A DNA stretch of 64,000 nucleotides from Proteles cristata cristata (lineage: Eukaryota > Chordata > Mammalia > Carnivora > Hyaenidae), in contig JAESUZ010000334.1 of the NCBI GenBank assembly GCA_017311185.1, positions 521,501 through 585,500 of the forward strand. Reading direction: 5' to 3'. The stretch's first letter is position 1; each line of letters starts with the position of its first letter. This document shows, piece by piece, positions 1 through 11,625 of this stretch. The position numbers and the translations under genes are program-made. Below the pieces are notes generated by a model. The model had not been told where the DNA came from. It did no database searches and worked only from the letters and a program-made list of their open reading frames with translations.

Positions 1-465
1 CCTCTTAGGATGGCTGCTCGTCTCCCTGGCCCCCATTTCACTCGCACCCATTTGCCACCGTCACTACCGCCATGCCGGCTCCCACCCGACCCTCTGGGCC
101 CTGCCCGAGGCCGCCAGACACTTCCTCTCCACGATGGCCCATCTGGACGGTGATCACAGCCAGTAAAGCCACCCCTGGCCGAGAGAATGCAGACAACCTG
201 AGACTTTATATCCAGATGGGACTTTGAAGACCATCTTTGGTCCTTTATTATTTTCGTAATTTTAGATAATTCACTTTTCCAATTACAAGAAAAGGTTCTT
301 AAATGATCCCTCTGAGGCAGTGGTTCCTAAGCGGGCCGTCTCTCCAGAGACACTCAGCTTCATCTGGAGACCTTTGGTTGTTGCATCAGAGGTTTCAGGG
401 GTTAGTTTCTGGTGGGCAGAGGTGGGGCGTTGCTATTGTCTATAGTACATGATAGTCTTCTTTTT
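1..465. other. Unassigned sequence at window edge, with an open frame at 2-166
   Basis: Bases 2-166 read as an open frame on the plus strand, ending HLDGDHSQ then TAA, and entering from outside the window. A frame of about 54 codons is not statistically remarkable and I do not recognise the protein. The rest is unique-looking, becoming AT-rich after 230. Treat as intergenic unless upstream sequence shows an exon. Confidence 0.3.
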
Positions 466-466
466 C

Positions 467-687
467 TTAAATTTTTAAAATATTTATTTACTTATTTGAG
501 AGAGAGAGAGAGATAAAGAGTGTGAGCAGGGGAGGGGCAGAGAGAGAGGGAGGCACAGAATCCGAAGCAGCTCTAGGCTCTGAGCTGTCAGCACAGAGCC
601 CGACGCGGGGCTCGAACTCATAAACTGTGAGATCATGACCTGAGCCGAAGTCAGATGCTTCATCGACTGAGCCCCCCAGGCCCCCTA
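467..687 (-). mobile_element. Carnivore tRNA-Lys-derived SINE
   Basis: Reading on the plus strand: T-rich tail, GAGA-rich region, body with GCCCGACGCGGGGCTCGAAC, and a degenerate head ending GAGCCCCCCAGGCCCCC. The element is nearly full length in minus orientation. Confidence 0.9.
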
Positions 688-1199
688 CAGGATAATCTGA
701 ACGAAGAATTATTTGGCTCAAAACATCATGATGTTGAAATTGAGAAAACCTGTACCAAGGTCATGAAAATTTTTAGACTAATAATTATAGCTGCATATTT
801 AAATTTTAAATAGTATCTCAAGTTACTGAAGATGACACATTTACATTCTCTTCCTTTCTTACGCTCAATGTATAGTTACATTATTTTTATATCTTCTAAG
901 GATAATAAATTTATTTTGAAATTATAATACTAATACGATAATGTTCCCCAACTTGTTTAATCTTGGCTCTAAGTTTAAATGCCTTGAATATGACCCCTCA
1001 ACTTTAAAATATATTTCCGTTCCACTCATGTTTGCCAGAGTGGCGATTTCATGGCCAGATGTTACTACCCTTTGCAGGAGGTCTTTTCATCCGTGAACTG
1101 GCATTCACGTTGCATTGATCACCTTTATGACCTTACGTTTCAGAATTAAACTTAGGACAATATAATCAGCAGCAATCAAAGTGGAGTGTTCTTTTCTTT
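688..1199. other. AT-rich intergenic sequence, nothing recognised
   Basis: About 500 bases between a SINE and an old L1-like remnant. There is no open frame of note and no repeat that I can name. Confidence 0.5.
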
Positions 1200-1830
1200 A
1201 AATAAAAATTTCTTAAAATAAAAATTTTGTCTCGTTGCAAAGTAATAAATATTCATTGCAGAGAAAAATAGAAAATGCTGAGAACCAAATAGGAGAAAAT
1301 AAAAATTATTCCCCCGAGATTATTACTGTCAAGACATATACGGTATTACTGTCTATGCCTACATGTACTCAAAAAAATGCATCGGCCTACAATGAACACC
1401 TCGTTTGTAACCTACTTTATATCTCAGCGAACAATATATAATAGCTTCTATGTGTTTCACTGATGATCCGCCTACATATTACTTACACGCAAAAGCATAT
1501 ATGTACCTGTAAATGGTAAGATGTATATGCACATAAGTAATATACACGCACATATATTTTTCTGTATAGTATCTTTCTGGTATATTATTTTAATGATCAC
1601 ATAATATTAAAGATAGTTTAAATCAGTCCTCTGTTCTATGTATGTTTTTGCTTTGGTGAACAAGGCTGCTCTGAGCATACTTGTAGCTAAATCCCTCTCT
1701 ATAATCATGATTATTTCCTCGGGATAAATTCCTGAAGATGAAATTACTGGGTCAAAGGGTATGAAAAAAAATTCAGATTTTAAAAACATATCAACAAAAT
1801 GCATCTATAGAAGTTACATCCCTTTATATC
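1200..1830 (-). mobile_element. Old LINE-1 3' region remnant
   Basis: Phrases such as GAACAAGGCTGCTCTGAGCATACTTGTAGCTAAATC and TTACTGGGTCAAAGGGTATG are typical of the antisense 3' part of old mammalian L1 elements. It is heavily diverged, so limits are approximate. Confidence 0.55.
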
Positions 1831-2107
1831 TCAAGAATAATATACGAGAATGCTGATGTTTCTGTACCTCTGCACACTAATTACTTCCCCCTGAAGAAGA
1901 GGGCAAAATAATACTTTATTTAGCATTTATTTGATTAACACACAGTTGAACATTTACTCATATACTGACCAACTATATTTCCTCTTTGTGATCTCTTTCT
2001 GTGCTCTTTCATCATTTCTTACTGGAGTATTTCTTTTTGACTGATTTTTAACAGCTACTTGTATATTATGGTCATTGGACCTCTTACCACTAGCTACATT
2101 ATATTTT

Positions 2108-2331
2108 CTTTTTTTTTTTAATATTTTTATTTTATTTCTAGGAGAGAGAGAGAGAGACAGCGTGAGCAGGGGAGGGTCAGAGAGAGAGGGAGATATAGAC
2201 TCTGAAATAGTCTCCAGGCTCCGAGCTGGCAGTCAGCACAGAGCCCGACGCGGGGCTCAAACCCACGAACCGTGAGATCATGACCTAAGCGAAAGTCGGA
2301 CGCTTAACCGACTAAGCCACCCAGGCTCCCC
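2108..2331 (-). mobile_element. Felid SINE, young subfamily (CTAGAAATAAATAAAA tail)
   Basis: A full-length minus-strand copy. It carries the diagnostic features shared with the copies at 8101, 21304 and 23566: a CCTAGAAATAAA junction before the tail, GACTGCCAGCTC in the body, and CGACTTTCGCTT in the head. Confidence 0.93.
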
Positions 2332-2400
2332 TATAAATATATTTTCCAAGGTTGTAGATTGCCTTTGGTCATATTTTTGGCTGGTTTAGGAAGTAGAGCT

Positions 2401-2618
2401 CTTTTTAAAAATTTTTTTTCAAGTTTTTATTTATTTATTTTGAGAGAGAGCGCGCGTGCACACGCATGAGCGGGTTAGAGACAGAGAGAATCCTAAGCAG
2501 GCTCTGCACTATCAGCACGGAGACTGATGTACGGCTCGAACTCACAAACCACAAGATCATGACCTCAGCCTAAACCACGAGTCAGATGCTTAACCGAGTG
2601 ACCCATCCAGGTGCCTCA
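2401..2618 (-). mobile_element. Carnivore tRNA-derived SINE, older copy
   Basis: Tail, GAGA block and head (ACCCATCCAGGTGCCTC) are all present on the minus strand but with many mismatches. An alternating GCGCGCGTGCACACGC tract interrupts the GA-rich segment. Confidence 0.85.
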
Positions 2619-5600
2619 GAGCTATTTATTCTATTTTAAAATCAAATCTATTGATTTTCTCTTTGATGGTTTCTACCCTTGGCATCAAGTTTTGAAAGTC
2701 TCGTCACCTCAAGGATATGTAGCTATGAAACAATAGTTTCTCCTGGTAGTTTTATAGATTTTTAACACTTAATGTTTAATCGAATTCAAATTTATTTGGT
2801 CCTATGGTATGAGTTTCTTTTGCTTTTTTAGTTTTACCACCTACGTGGAATGAAAAGAGCGTATTTTGAGTTATACGTCTCTCCCTCATCCCTCCCCCTT
2901 CCCCCTCCCACCACACCTCTCTGCCTCAGCGGACAGGAATTTTCTGCTCTTGTTGCATATCTGGGTTTTCTTGTTGCTGTTTGAAAATCAACTTTGGTTA
3001 ATGCAGCTGATTCTTTCCATTTGCGACCAACGCTTTGGCCCCCGCCCCTGACCCCAGCCCTGATGTGAGCCCAAGCACCTGTTAGGAGCCATACCCAGGT
3101 GCGGCTTGAGAAGGGAGAAGCAGAATTCATCACGTACGATCTACGGGTTAGACCTGTACTTTGAGTAAGTTGGGGGTTCAATCCTCAAACAACCCTGAAA
3201 GTATTACTGTTTCATTTTATAAGGAGGAGACGCTGAGGTGAGCAAAATGTCCTAACTCACCCCTGCGTCCCTTCAAGCCAAGGGCAGAACTGAAATTCAG
3301 CTCCTGCTCTCCTTCTGGAACCTCACCCCTTCCCACACCTGCGATCTCACAGCCCAGCAGTTGCCCTCGGAGGGAGTGGAGCCCACAAATTCTTCACGTC
3401 CCGTGTAGACCCCTGCCTGGCCCCAGAAACGGATGTGGACTGAGAGCTCTCTGGGACACCGAGGGGGCCCGTGGGAGAGAAAAATGTCATCTTACGGACC
3501 CAGTCTGTGTTCAGGCTTGATTTTCCCTTGCAGGGACGGAAGATGTCTATGAATTCTGTACCGTTGCAAGGTGACAGAAATGGGGGGAAGTGAGGAAGGG
3601 TCGGGGAGGCCATCTGTTTGGTGATTTCGTAGCTCTTCCTCCCCTGGAGGCAGGTTTCTGCACCCACTGCCCAACCTTCCTGGCGGATGGAGCCAAGGAC
3701 ACAGCCCTGATGGGAAGTGTCCGCATGTCCCCGGGGAACGGCAAGTGTGGCCTTTGCAAGGCCCGGAGGTGGGGTGAGATCCCGGCAGGGGCCTCCTTGG
3801 ACTGGGGAGGGGGCAGAGGGGCTCAGCGCAGCAACAGAAACGCCCCGAAAGGTCAGCGCGAGGGCCGTCGCTGCACATCCCTCCGTGATGCACATCCCTC
3901 CGTGATCAAGGACAGAGCGGCCTCTAAATAAGGAAACGGCGTCTCACAAAATGGGGCTTGTGGATTTCAACGCGGTGCAATTCTTCCTGTTCAGCTTCAT
4001 CCAGCCAACAAGCCCCGACTAAACCCGTGCCCTGAGCCAGGCCACGGCCAGAGACAGGAGCTCACAGGCTGCTCGCTTGCGTGCACAGGTGAGCCTCCGC
4101 AGGCCAGGGGCAGCGAGGCAGTGGGGAGGGGTGGGGGCACACGGCATCTGAGCCAGCCTGGGGGGCGCAGGGGTGACCAGCACCTGGGGAAGGCCTTCTC
4201 ATTGGCGGCCTATAGTAGCCCCTCGATAAATGTGCATTGGGTCCCCCTGAGTAAAAGCCTGGGAAGAGGAGGAAGAGAGAGCTGCATGCAAGAGGGAGGG
4301 GGCCAGCGGGGGAGGGTGAGCCCTGGGAATGGCTCCTGGGTCCGTGGCTGGAGTGTGAGTCCCCGAGAGAGAGAGCAGAGGGGGCAAGGCTTATCTGTGG
4401 CAGCTCAAGCCTCCATCCCGGGGCAGCGGGTGGTCCTGCTCGGACCTTCCATGGTCTCAGGGTGACCCTGGCCGCCTTGCGCCTCAGCCCATCTCCTGCG
4501 ACCCCCGTCTCCTCCCTCCGTGTGGGGACAGCCCCTCTTCCCCGTTCCCCGAAGCTCGACTCATACAACGGTGCTGAGCAGGCTTTTAAAGTTCTTTTTC
4601 CTAGACGTTTAGAAAGATGATATATACAGAGAGAGACCGCGAGTCCCTCCCAGATCCCCCGAGTCATGCATTCAGCCACTGCTGGTTTCACCCCCACGTG
4701 GACTTGCCATCAGAAATAGGAACAGATTCGGGCTGCAGCCTTGGGAAGTTGGTGGCCTGAACAGGGAGACGAAAGGGGGGGTGACTGAGTAAAGCCGGTG
4801 CCAGAGTCATTGGCCGAGAACTAATCACTTAGAAGACGTTCCGCCAAGGTGTTAAGTAAGGAACGGGGATGTCACTGGTGCGGGCGGGGTGTGAACAGCA
4901 GTCCTAGCCGGAAAAGCCGCGTGTGCGCAGATCCGGGACGAGAGAGCATGACGGGCAGGGGAGTGTGCTGCGAGCCCAAGGAGCAGGGGTGAGGGCGGCC
5001 AGCTGGCCAGGGGCAGCGCTCGGTCCTGGGAGCCTATCTGCCATCCCGCTGGCCATGGCTGCCCAGCTGAGGTGACAGACAGGGATTCGCTCTGGGGAAA
5101 CTGAGGCCCAGAAAGTAACAGGTTCATGGCCAAGTGGGGCTGGCTGGGGCTGTGGGGGCTAAGAGAAGCTCCCCCCGGGGCCAGCGGTGCAGATCCCGGT
5201 CCAGGGTATCTTCTCCCCCTCCCCCAGGTGAGTTTGTCCAGAGACGCTGAGGGCAGAGGGGTGGGGGGCGGTGTGCAGGGCTGGAGCTCTCCAGTGCGAC
5301 CCGGAGCAGATGGGAGAGGCCGAGAAGTCTCGCAGCCAGAGTTGGGAGTTGTTTTTGGAAACTACAGGTAGTAGGAGAGAGGGGGACCGCAGCCCTCTCT
5401 TCCTGGAGGCTCTGAGGTCCGCCCGGGGGGGTGGGGGGGTGCTGGCTGGCTCGTGGGAGAGCAGAAGCGGGAGATGGGGAAGGGTGGGGGCCAGCGAGGG
5501 GCCACCCCCGTCTCCCCATCCTCTCCCCTCCCCGCTGCCCGTCCCCTAGCCTTCGTGCTCTGAGTGCGGGCACCGGTCCCATTCTTTCCCCGTTGGCTTT

Positions 5601-6310
5601 GTGACCCCAAAGAGGCCGGGGGTCCAGGGTCCTCTGCTGAGCGCTGGGCCTCGCCACTGCAGCTCCAGAAGTGCTGTGATGGCCTTGTCACTCCTGCTGC
5701 TCAGGAACCTTCAGTGACTCCCCTGTCGCCCTCAGGTAAGAGCCATTAGGTATTCAAGGCCCTCTGTCTTCCTCTGGCTCTTGCAGCGGAGGACCCTGAA
5801 ACAGAACTAAAACACAAGGAATTTGGGGAGTGAAGGGAACAGCAGAGGCGGAGCGCGTCACTGGACCCTAAGGCCCTGAGAAGGCCTGCAGGCAGCAGAG
5901 ACGTCCACCGAGGGCGAGGGAGCTGGAGTGCAACACACAGTCACGCCGGGGCTGCGGCCACACGGGGCTCAGCTCTGGGGTCTGCAGCCTTCCCCCCACA
6001 GGGCAGACACATCCCGAGGCAGAGAGGGGCGGGTGGTGGGAATGGCTGCTGGGGAGACATGGCCGGGGGCGGGGGGCCCGCACCTTGCGTGCTGTGGGGT
6101 GACGCCTCCCTTGTCGGCCAGTGAACTCGTGCAGACACACCTCAGGTCCCGGCCACAGAGGGCGGAGCCTCCCTCCACCAAATCCACCCACCCCGCAGGA
6201 AACCCACTGTCATCCCTCCTGCCTTCGAGGTTACATCGTGCTTTTCGTAGCTTTTTTTTTTTTTTAGTCTTGTTATTTTAATGAAAAAACAGACATGAAG
6301 TTGCAGGAGA
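2619..6310. other. Unique intergenic sequence, GC-rich from about 2.85 kb
   Basis: About 3.7 kb with no recognisable gene. Several frames of 100-210 codons exist, but they overlap on both strands, are rich in Pro, Gly, Arg and Ser, and match nothing I know, as expected from GC-rich noncoding DNA. A short 17-bp tandem duplication is listed separately. Confidence 0.5.
3873..3906. repeat. 17-bp tandem duplication
   Basis: Two exact adjacent copies of GCACATCCCTCCGTGAT. Confidence 0.9.
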
Positions 6311-6480
6311 GAAAGTCTGGGCTTCTAGGCAAATGATGACTCCTGGCTCCACCCCTTTTTTGTCTCTGGTAAGTTACTTGTTCACTCAGAGCCTCGGTTT
6401 CCTCATCTGTGAAATGGGAGCAATGTGACCCAGTTTGCATAGTGGTTGTGAGGATGCGGGTGCTGTGCGGGGAGTCCCAG
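6311..6480 (+). mobile_element. MIR SINE fragment
   Basis: GCCTCGGTTTCCTCATCTGTGAAATGGGAGCAAT followed by GGTTGTGAGGATG matches the core and 3' half of the mammalian-wide MIR element. Confidence 0.75.
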
Positions 6481-6933
6481 GCATCGCCCGGTTACCCGCG
6501 CACACTCCCATCTCGTCTTCCTCCACAGGAGACCCTGGGGGACAAGGGTCATGACTCCGCCTCCTCGCACTGTCTCCCCCACCTCTGTCTCCAGCTTCTC
6601 CTGCTCTCCTGGGCTCTGACCCCTCATTTCGGGGTTTGTGAGAACGCAGCCTACAAGAAGTGCCACCCATATTTCAAACCCAGGTAGGCTCTTTGTCCCG
6701 GAGTCCTGACTAGCACCGAATGGCCATTCGTAGTGGGGACTGGCAGGACTGCTGGCTTGGTTTCTAGAACCTTCCGGGTAGGGCAGGCCCAAAACAGCAT
6801 TGGAGCAGCTCTCGGACGGCAGCTAAGCCCCAGATTCCCTGGGTGGTCTGAGATCACGTAAATTGTGGCAGTAACTTCTGAACTTGCTTCCTTCGACCTA
6901 CATCTTTAGGGTCATTACAATAATTAAATGAGA

Positions 6934-7143
6934 GGGGCGCCTGAGGGGGCTCAGTGGCTTAAGCGTCTGACTCTTGAGTTCGGTTCAGGTCATGATCTCA
7001 TGGTTTGTGAGATCGAGCCCCACCCCCCCAAGTCAGGCTCTACACTGACAGTGTAGATTCTCTCTCCCTCTCTCTCTGCCCCTCCTCGGCTCATGCTCAC
7101 TCTCTCTCACGCTCTCTCTCTCTCAAAATAAATAAACTTAAAA
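6934..7143 (+). mobile_element. Felid SINE with 12-bp target-site duplication
   Basis: Starts GGGGCGCCTGAGGGGGCTCAG and ends AAATAAACTTAAAA. It is flanked by exact copies of AATTAAATGAGA at 6922-6933 and 7144-7155, which fixes its boundaries. Confidence 0.95.
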
Positions 7144-7159
7144 AATTAAATGAGATAAA

Positions 7160-7362
7160 TCTGTTTTTTTAAGTTTGTTTATTTTTGAGAGCGGGAGAGA
7201 GAGCAGGGGGGAGGCAAAGAGAGGGAGACAGAGGATCTGAAGCAGGCTCTGTGCTGACAGCAAGAGCCCGATGCGGGGCTTGAACTCATGAACCCTGAAA
7301 TCATGGCCTGGGTCAAAATCAAGAGTCGGACACATAAACTACTGAGCCACCCAGGCGCCCAC
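7160..7362 (-). mobile_element. Felid SINE, minus, immediately next to the previous copy
   Basis: Minus-strand SINE with head TGAGCCACCCAGGCGCCC at 7344-7361. Flanks GAGATAAAT and GAGATAATT look like a slightly diverged target duplication. With the previous copy it forms an inverted SINE pair. Confidence 0.93.
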
Positions 7363-7445
7363 ACGAGATAATTCTTCTGAAGCACTCACTAGAGGCCTGG
7401 CACAGAGTAAGTACATGTTAGCTCTGGTCACTGTTATTCTCGCCG

Positions 7446-8082
7446 TGGCCACCGCCATCATCACCATTACCAAGCGTCATTTGCCAGTGTGATTTCACAC
7501 CCATTCTCTCAGCTCTGCCTACGTCACAGGATTCTTTGGAGAGTAAAACCTAACAGTGAGCACGGGCCTTTCGGAAAAGATCCGCAGAGCCCTAGAGGAC
7601 CTAGAGAAAAGGCAAAGATCTGGGCCGGTACCCTGCTCTGTGACCTCTGAAGAGTGGCTTCCCCTCTCTGGGCCTCCGTCTCAGAGTCCTCAAACTCTGA
7701 CATGCTGTGGTTTGGAGGCCTGTTCCGTAGTAGGTTCTAGCCCCCTGGGCCACAGCAAGGGAGTTCCCGACGCAAACAAACTGTGGTGAAGTCAGCTGCC
7801 CCCACAAGGCAGAAGCAAAGGCCTGAGGCAGGGCCCTGAGCTCCCTGGGAATGTGCCAGAACTCTGCTGGGATCGCTTCCTGCCTCGGGGCATTGCAACT
7901 GCAGCCTTGTGGGAAGCAGAGCCAGAGCGGGTGTCACTGCCACAGTCCCCATCCCCCCACCCACGGCCTGGCCGGGCACCCACAGGCCACCTGTGAGAGG
8001 CTGCTGGGAGCTCAGCTGTCAGATTGCCTGGTCCCAGGAAATTGGTGAAGGGCTTGCAGACAGCGAGGTGGGGTCAGCAGTT
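7446..8082. other. Intergenic sequence, nothing firm
   Basis: Contains a weak MIR-like phrase (TGTGACCTCTGAAGAGTGGCTTCCCCTCTCTGGGCCTCCGTC around 7638). No gene is recognised. Confidence 0.45.
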
Positions 8083-8100
8083 AAAGGGGTTTAGCATTTA

Positions 8101-8325
8101 GGGGCGCCTGGGTGGCTTAGTCGGTTAAGCATCCGACTTTCGCTTGGGTCATGATCTCGCGGTTCGTGGGTTCGAGCCCCGCGTCGGGCTCTCTGCTGAC
8201 TGCCAGCTCAGAGCCTGGAGCTTGTTTCAGAGTCTGTGACCCTCTCTCTCTGACCCTCCCCTGCTCACGCTGTCTCTCTCTCTCTCTCTCCTAGAAATAA
8301 ATAAAACATTAAAAAAAATTAAAAT
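8101..8325 (+). mobile_element. Felid SINE, young subfamily, perfect 18-bp target-site duplication
   Basis: Full-length copy starting GGGGCGCCTGGGTGGCTTAG. It is flanked by exact copies of AAAGGGGTTTAGCATTTA at 8083-8100 and 8326-8343. The perfect duplication and intact consensus indicate a recent insertion. Confidence 0.97.
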
Positions 8326-8343
8326 AAAGGGGTTTAGCATTTA

Positions 8344-8666
8344 AAGAGCTTTTAGACCATAAAGACAGGCCATTTTTGTCTTCTGCATCAGCAGCGGTTT
8401 TTAACGCTCAAGATGGATTTGGCGTGGAAAACGAGTCTCCCTACCAGGTCTGGGGAGGGGGAAAGGGTTCAGCCGGGTGCCCAGGCCCTCCGGGACCCTG
8501 CCCCCCCACACCATTGGTTTGGTTTGTAGCACATTCTGTGAGCACCTGCGGGGGGTCAGGCCCTCAGTCCCCAGAGGGGACAGCTCTGCACATCCCTGCA
8601 GTATTTCTGGTAGAGAAACACGGTGCACCCCAGTGTGCAGGATAGTGTTTTATATGATGGACTATT
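8344..8666. other. Intergenic sequence, nothing recognised
   Basis: About 320 bases of unique-looking sequence between two SINEs. Confidence 0.5.
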
Positions 8667-8813
8667 GGGGCGCCTGGGTGGCTCAGTTGAGCGTCCGACT
8701 TCGGCTCAGGTCACGATCTCACGGGTCGCGAGTTCGAGCCCCGCATCAGGCTCTGTGCTGTCAGATCTGATCTTCAATCCCCCACTCGCACGCGCCCCAA
8801 AATAAATAAACAT
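8667..8813 (+). mobile_element. Felid SINE with internal deletion
   Basis: The head and tRNA-related region are intact to CTGTGCTGTCAGATCTGATC. The usual CT-rich middle is missing before AAATAAATAAACA. Flanks TATATGATGGACTATT (8651-8666) and TATATGACGGATATT (8815-8829) resemble a diverged target duplication. Confidence 0.92.
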
Positions 8814-8829
8814 CTATATGACGGATATT

Positions 8830-9945
8830 GTCAGGCCATCACTAAAAGCTCTGTTTCTGAGAAATTTTTCACGACCCCAAAATATACAGAATCCAAAGTG
8901 ATGTTACAATTATGCATGTATTTTATGCACATGAGGATATAATGCACGTATTGGGTGTTTATGTGAAAATACGTATAAGGATATGACGTAGACATGGGTA
9001 AGGTTGAAAATACGTAAACAGCAATTGTCTAATTCTGCGTTCTTCCTTACGCTTATGCTTTTTGCATGTTTTATTAAATGCAAATTGCTTTTATTATGAG
9101 AAAAATATATTTTTTAAAAAACATATTCGGGGTAATTTGCCAGATGGGCACACAGAGGCGGCGCAGGGCAGAGGGGAGAGGGTCAGGCTGGGGGTAGAGC
9201 CCTCCGCCCAGGGTGCCCGTGTCACTTCCCTTGCCAAGGCCCCAGGAAAGGAGGTGGCTGATAAAAGGGTCCCTAAAGCCCTCCGGCAATATGGTCTGTC
9301 CCGTCTACATCACACCTCGAGGAGCATCTATGTAAGCGAACAATAGCGACCATCTGGATTTGTACCCACAATACCCACATAATCACATGCACTAGATGAA
9401 CGTTTCCTGATTGCTCAGGAAAATACAGACTGGTCTGCTGTGCAAACCTTTTTCAGCCATCGGTGCCACTGTGGAGAGAGAAAAGCCTAAAACCCGGTGG
9501 CTGCTGGCCCGGAGCTGACGGCCACTGGCTCCCATCGCCTTCTCAGCTGGTCCTTGACCTCCTGGCTGGGAGGTACCCAAGCTGGTCGGGAAATGCTTCT
9601 GGGTCCTGTCCACCGGTGCCCTTGCTGCAGCCATCCTAGTGACCCGCGTGTGGCTCCTGGAGGAGGTGACGGCTGCCCCCTCAGCGGAGCACCTCCTCGC
9701 CCCACTTTCTGGAAGCGCACGGAAGGTGTGCTTCCTCCCTTCTCTCACCGGCTGGTTCTCGTGCTTGTGTGTTACGCGTTGCTCTAAAGCAGATGCTGGA
9801 CTCTGGAGCACGGGGGCTGAGGACTCTGTCCTTACCTCCCTTCCACACAGCACAGGAGTCGGGCAGGGGTGGGGTGTGACGTCCGTGCCCAGTGCAGTGC
9901 CGCACGCGGCTGTGCACACCCAGGAAGAACGTTGCCAAGGCCGCT
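8830..9945. other. Intergenic sequence, nothing firm
   Basis: AT-rich to 9130, then GC-rich unique sequence. No gene or repeat is recognised. Confidence 0.45.
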
Positions 9946-10275
9946 GTAAAGAGCCCGGGCTTGGGATCAGGAGATCTGGATTCAAGTCCTGCCGCTTTCC
10001 TTTATTTTAAGAAACAGAGAGAGAACAAGTGAGGGGCAGAGAGAGAGAGGGAGAGAGAGAGACCCCCAAGCAGGGTTTTCACTGTCAGCACGGAGCCCGA
10101 CACAGGGTTCAGTCCCACCACCCGTGAGATCGTGACCTGAGACAAAATCAAGAGTCAGAAGCTATATTGACTGAGCCCCCCGGGCGCCCTGAGTCCTGCC
10201 TCTCTCGCTCACTCTGGTTGTGTGGTCTTGGCTAAGCTGCCTTCCGTCTCTGAGCCTTGTTTTCCTGCGTGTGAA
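9946..10275 (+). mobile_element. MIR SINE interrupted by a felid SINE
   Basis: AAAGAGCCCGGGCTTGGGATCAGGAGATCTGGATTCAAGTCCTGCC is a MIR 5' half. After the insertion it resumes at about 10190 with CTCACTCTGGTTGTGTGGTCTTGGC and the TCTGAGCC...TTTTCCTGCGTGTGAAAT core. Confidence 0.8.
9997..10189 (-). mobile_element. Carnivore SINE, minus, inserted in a MIR
   Basis: Tail, GAGA block and head (TGACTGAGCCCCCCGGGCGCCC). AAGTCCTGCC before it and GAGTCCTGCC after it form the target duplication. Confidence 0.9.
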
Positions 10276-11269
10276 ATCCCAGCCTCACCGGGACTGGGGG
10301 AGATGTGGTGAGGAGGAGGGAAGGCACTTGGCCACGGGGGGTGTTTATTCAGTGTCCGATTCCCTCTTCCTTTTCCCTTCTAGCATTCGAGGTCTGAATC
10401 AGGCATTTCAGCCTTCGAATCGCTGAACCAGCATTTCAGGGAGATGGGCTTCCTAAAACAGTGCTTTCCGTCTTTCCACTTTGCACGTGCGACGGTGGGA
10501 TCTGGGGATTCCCTCGGGGAGAATTTGGGTTATTGAGACAGAAACACAGAGAGAGAGGGAGGAAGGCAACATCCAGCTTTGACATCCAGAGTGGGATTTT
10601 GAGTCTGCAGCAAAACAGCCTCCTTGAAAACCAGGATTTGTCCAGAAAGAACTGCTTTCTGAATCTTACTAACACATCCACAGCTAAGACCGGCCAGTGA
10701 CCCAGGGAGAGAAGGGTGCACTCGGGATTTGCCACGCTGGGGTCCTGGGAATGGACAGTTGCCCCTCTGGCCTGGACCCCTGTGGAGGGAGGGGGGGGAA
10801 GAGAGAGGACACAGAGAGAAGAGTAACAAGTTGTGCCCCACCCTCCCTACCCCATGCCAAGCCCCGGGCTGGGGCGGGTAGACAGACCTCCGGGAAGGTG
10901 TGGGGAAGCCTGTGGCAGCAGAGTCCCCTTGCCCACACCTCTGCCCACACCTGTGCTCCGGAGGTGTCCACCCTCCTCCTGGTGTGCAGGAGCCAGCGTG
11001 TGGCCGCGATGACCATGGAGCAGACACCTGGGGGCACTGCAGAGGGTCCGGAAGTCCCCAGGCTCCCTGGGGAGGGGACACCCAGGTGCCGAGGAGGCTG
11101 GCGAACCAGACGAGGCCTGGGGGACAGAATGGAGAAGCTCCTTGGACAAGACCGGGGCCAGAACCTGATGTTTGGCTCACAGACCCTGGAAGGTCAAGTG
11201 GCCAGACACAACCTGGGTGCTGCACGAGGGACAGCAAGGGACCCATCGCATCTCCATGGGGCGGCGTGA
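10276..11269. other. GC-rich intergenic sequence, nothing recognised
   Basis: About 1 kb without a named repeat. Overlapping long frames on both strands argue for composition rather than coding. Confidence 0.5.
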
Positions 11270-11625
11270 GTTCACGCTAACACTCACACTCACACGCACA
11301 CAGGCATACACCCAGGCACACACACTCACACTCTCATACACAGGTGTGCACCCAGGCATACACACACTCGCACACCCAGACACACACATGCTCACACAGT
11401 CACGCCCACACATCCAGGCACACACACTCACATACACTCACAGGTGCACACACTCACACATACTCACACATCCACATACTCTCAGACACATGCACTCACA
11501 CACCCAGGCACACACATGCACACACTCCCAGGCACACACCCAGACACATAAACTCACTCACACTCACACATTCACACACACTCACAGGTGCACATCCAGG
11601 CGCACACACTCACACACACACAGTT
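11270..11625. repeat. CA-rich degenerate minisatellite
   Basis: About 355 bases of ACAC with interspersed CT, CAGGC and AGGTG steps. Higher-order repetition of ACACACTCACACACCCAGG-like units occurs. It reads open as Thr/His-rich peptide in several frames, an artefact of repeat composition. Confidence 0.93.

Larger units (their letters stand above)
6865..7445 (+). mobile_element. MIR SINE split by two younger SINE insertions
   Basis: The left part (to 6933) ends in AATTAAATGAGA. The right part (from about 7366) continues with GAAGCACTCACTAGAGGCCTGGCACAGAGTAAGTACATG. Together these give the MIR 3' half, interrupted by the two felid SINEs at 6934 and about 7160. Confidence 0.7.

Noticed and set aside
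4062..4697. 211-codon minus-strand frame in GC-rich DNA
   Set aside because: It is overlapped by plus-strand frames of similar quality, is Pro/Ser/Arg-rich, has no family match and no splice or promoter support.
8101..8325. Functional tRNA gene at the SINE heads
   Set aside because: The tRNA-like A and B boxes belong to the tRNA-Lys-derived SINE promoter. The sequence does not fold to an intact tRNA and continues into the SINE body.
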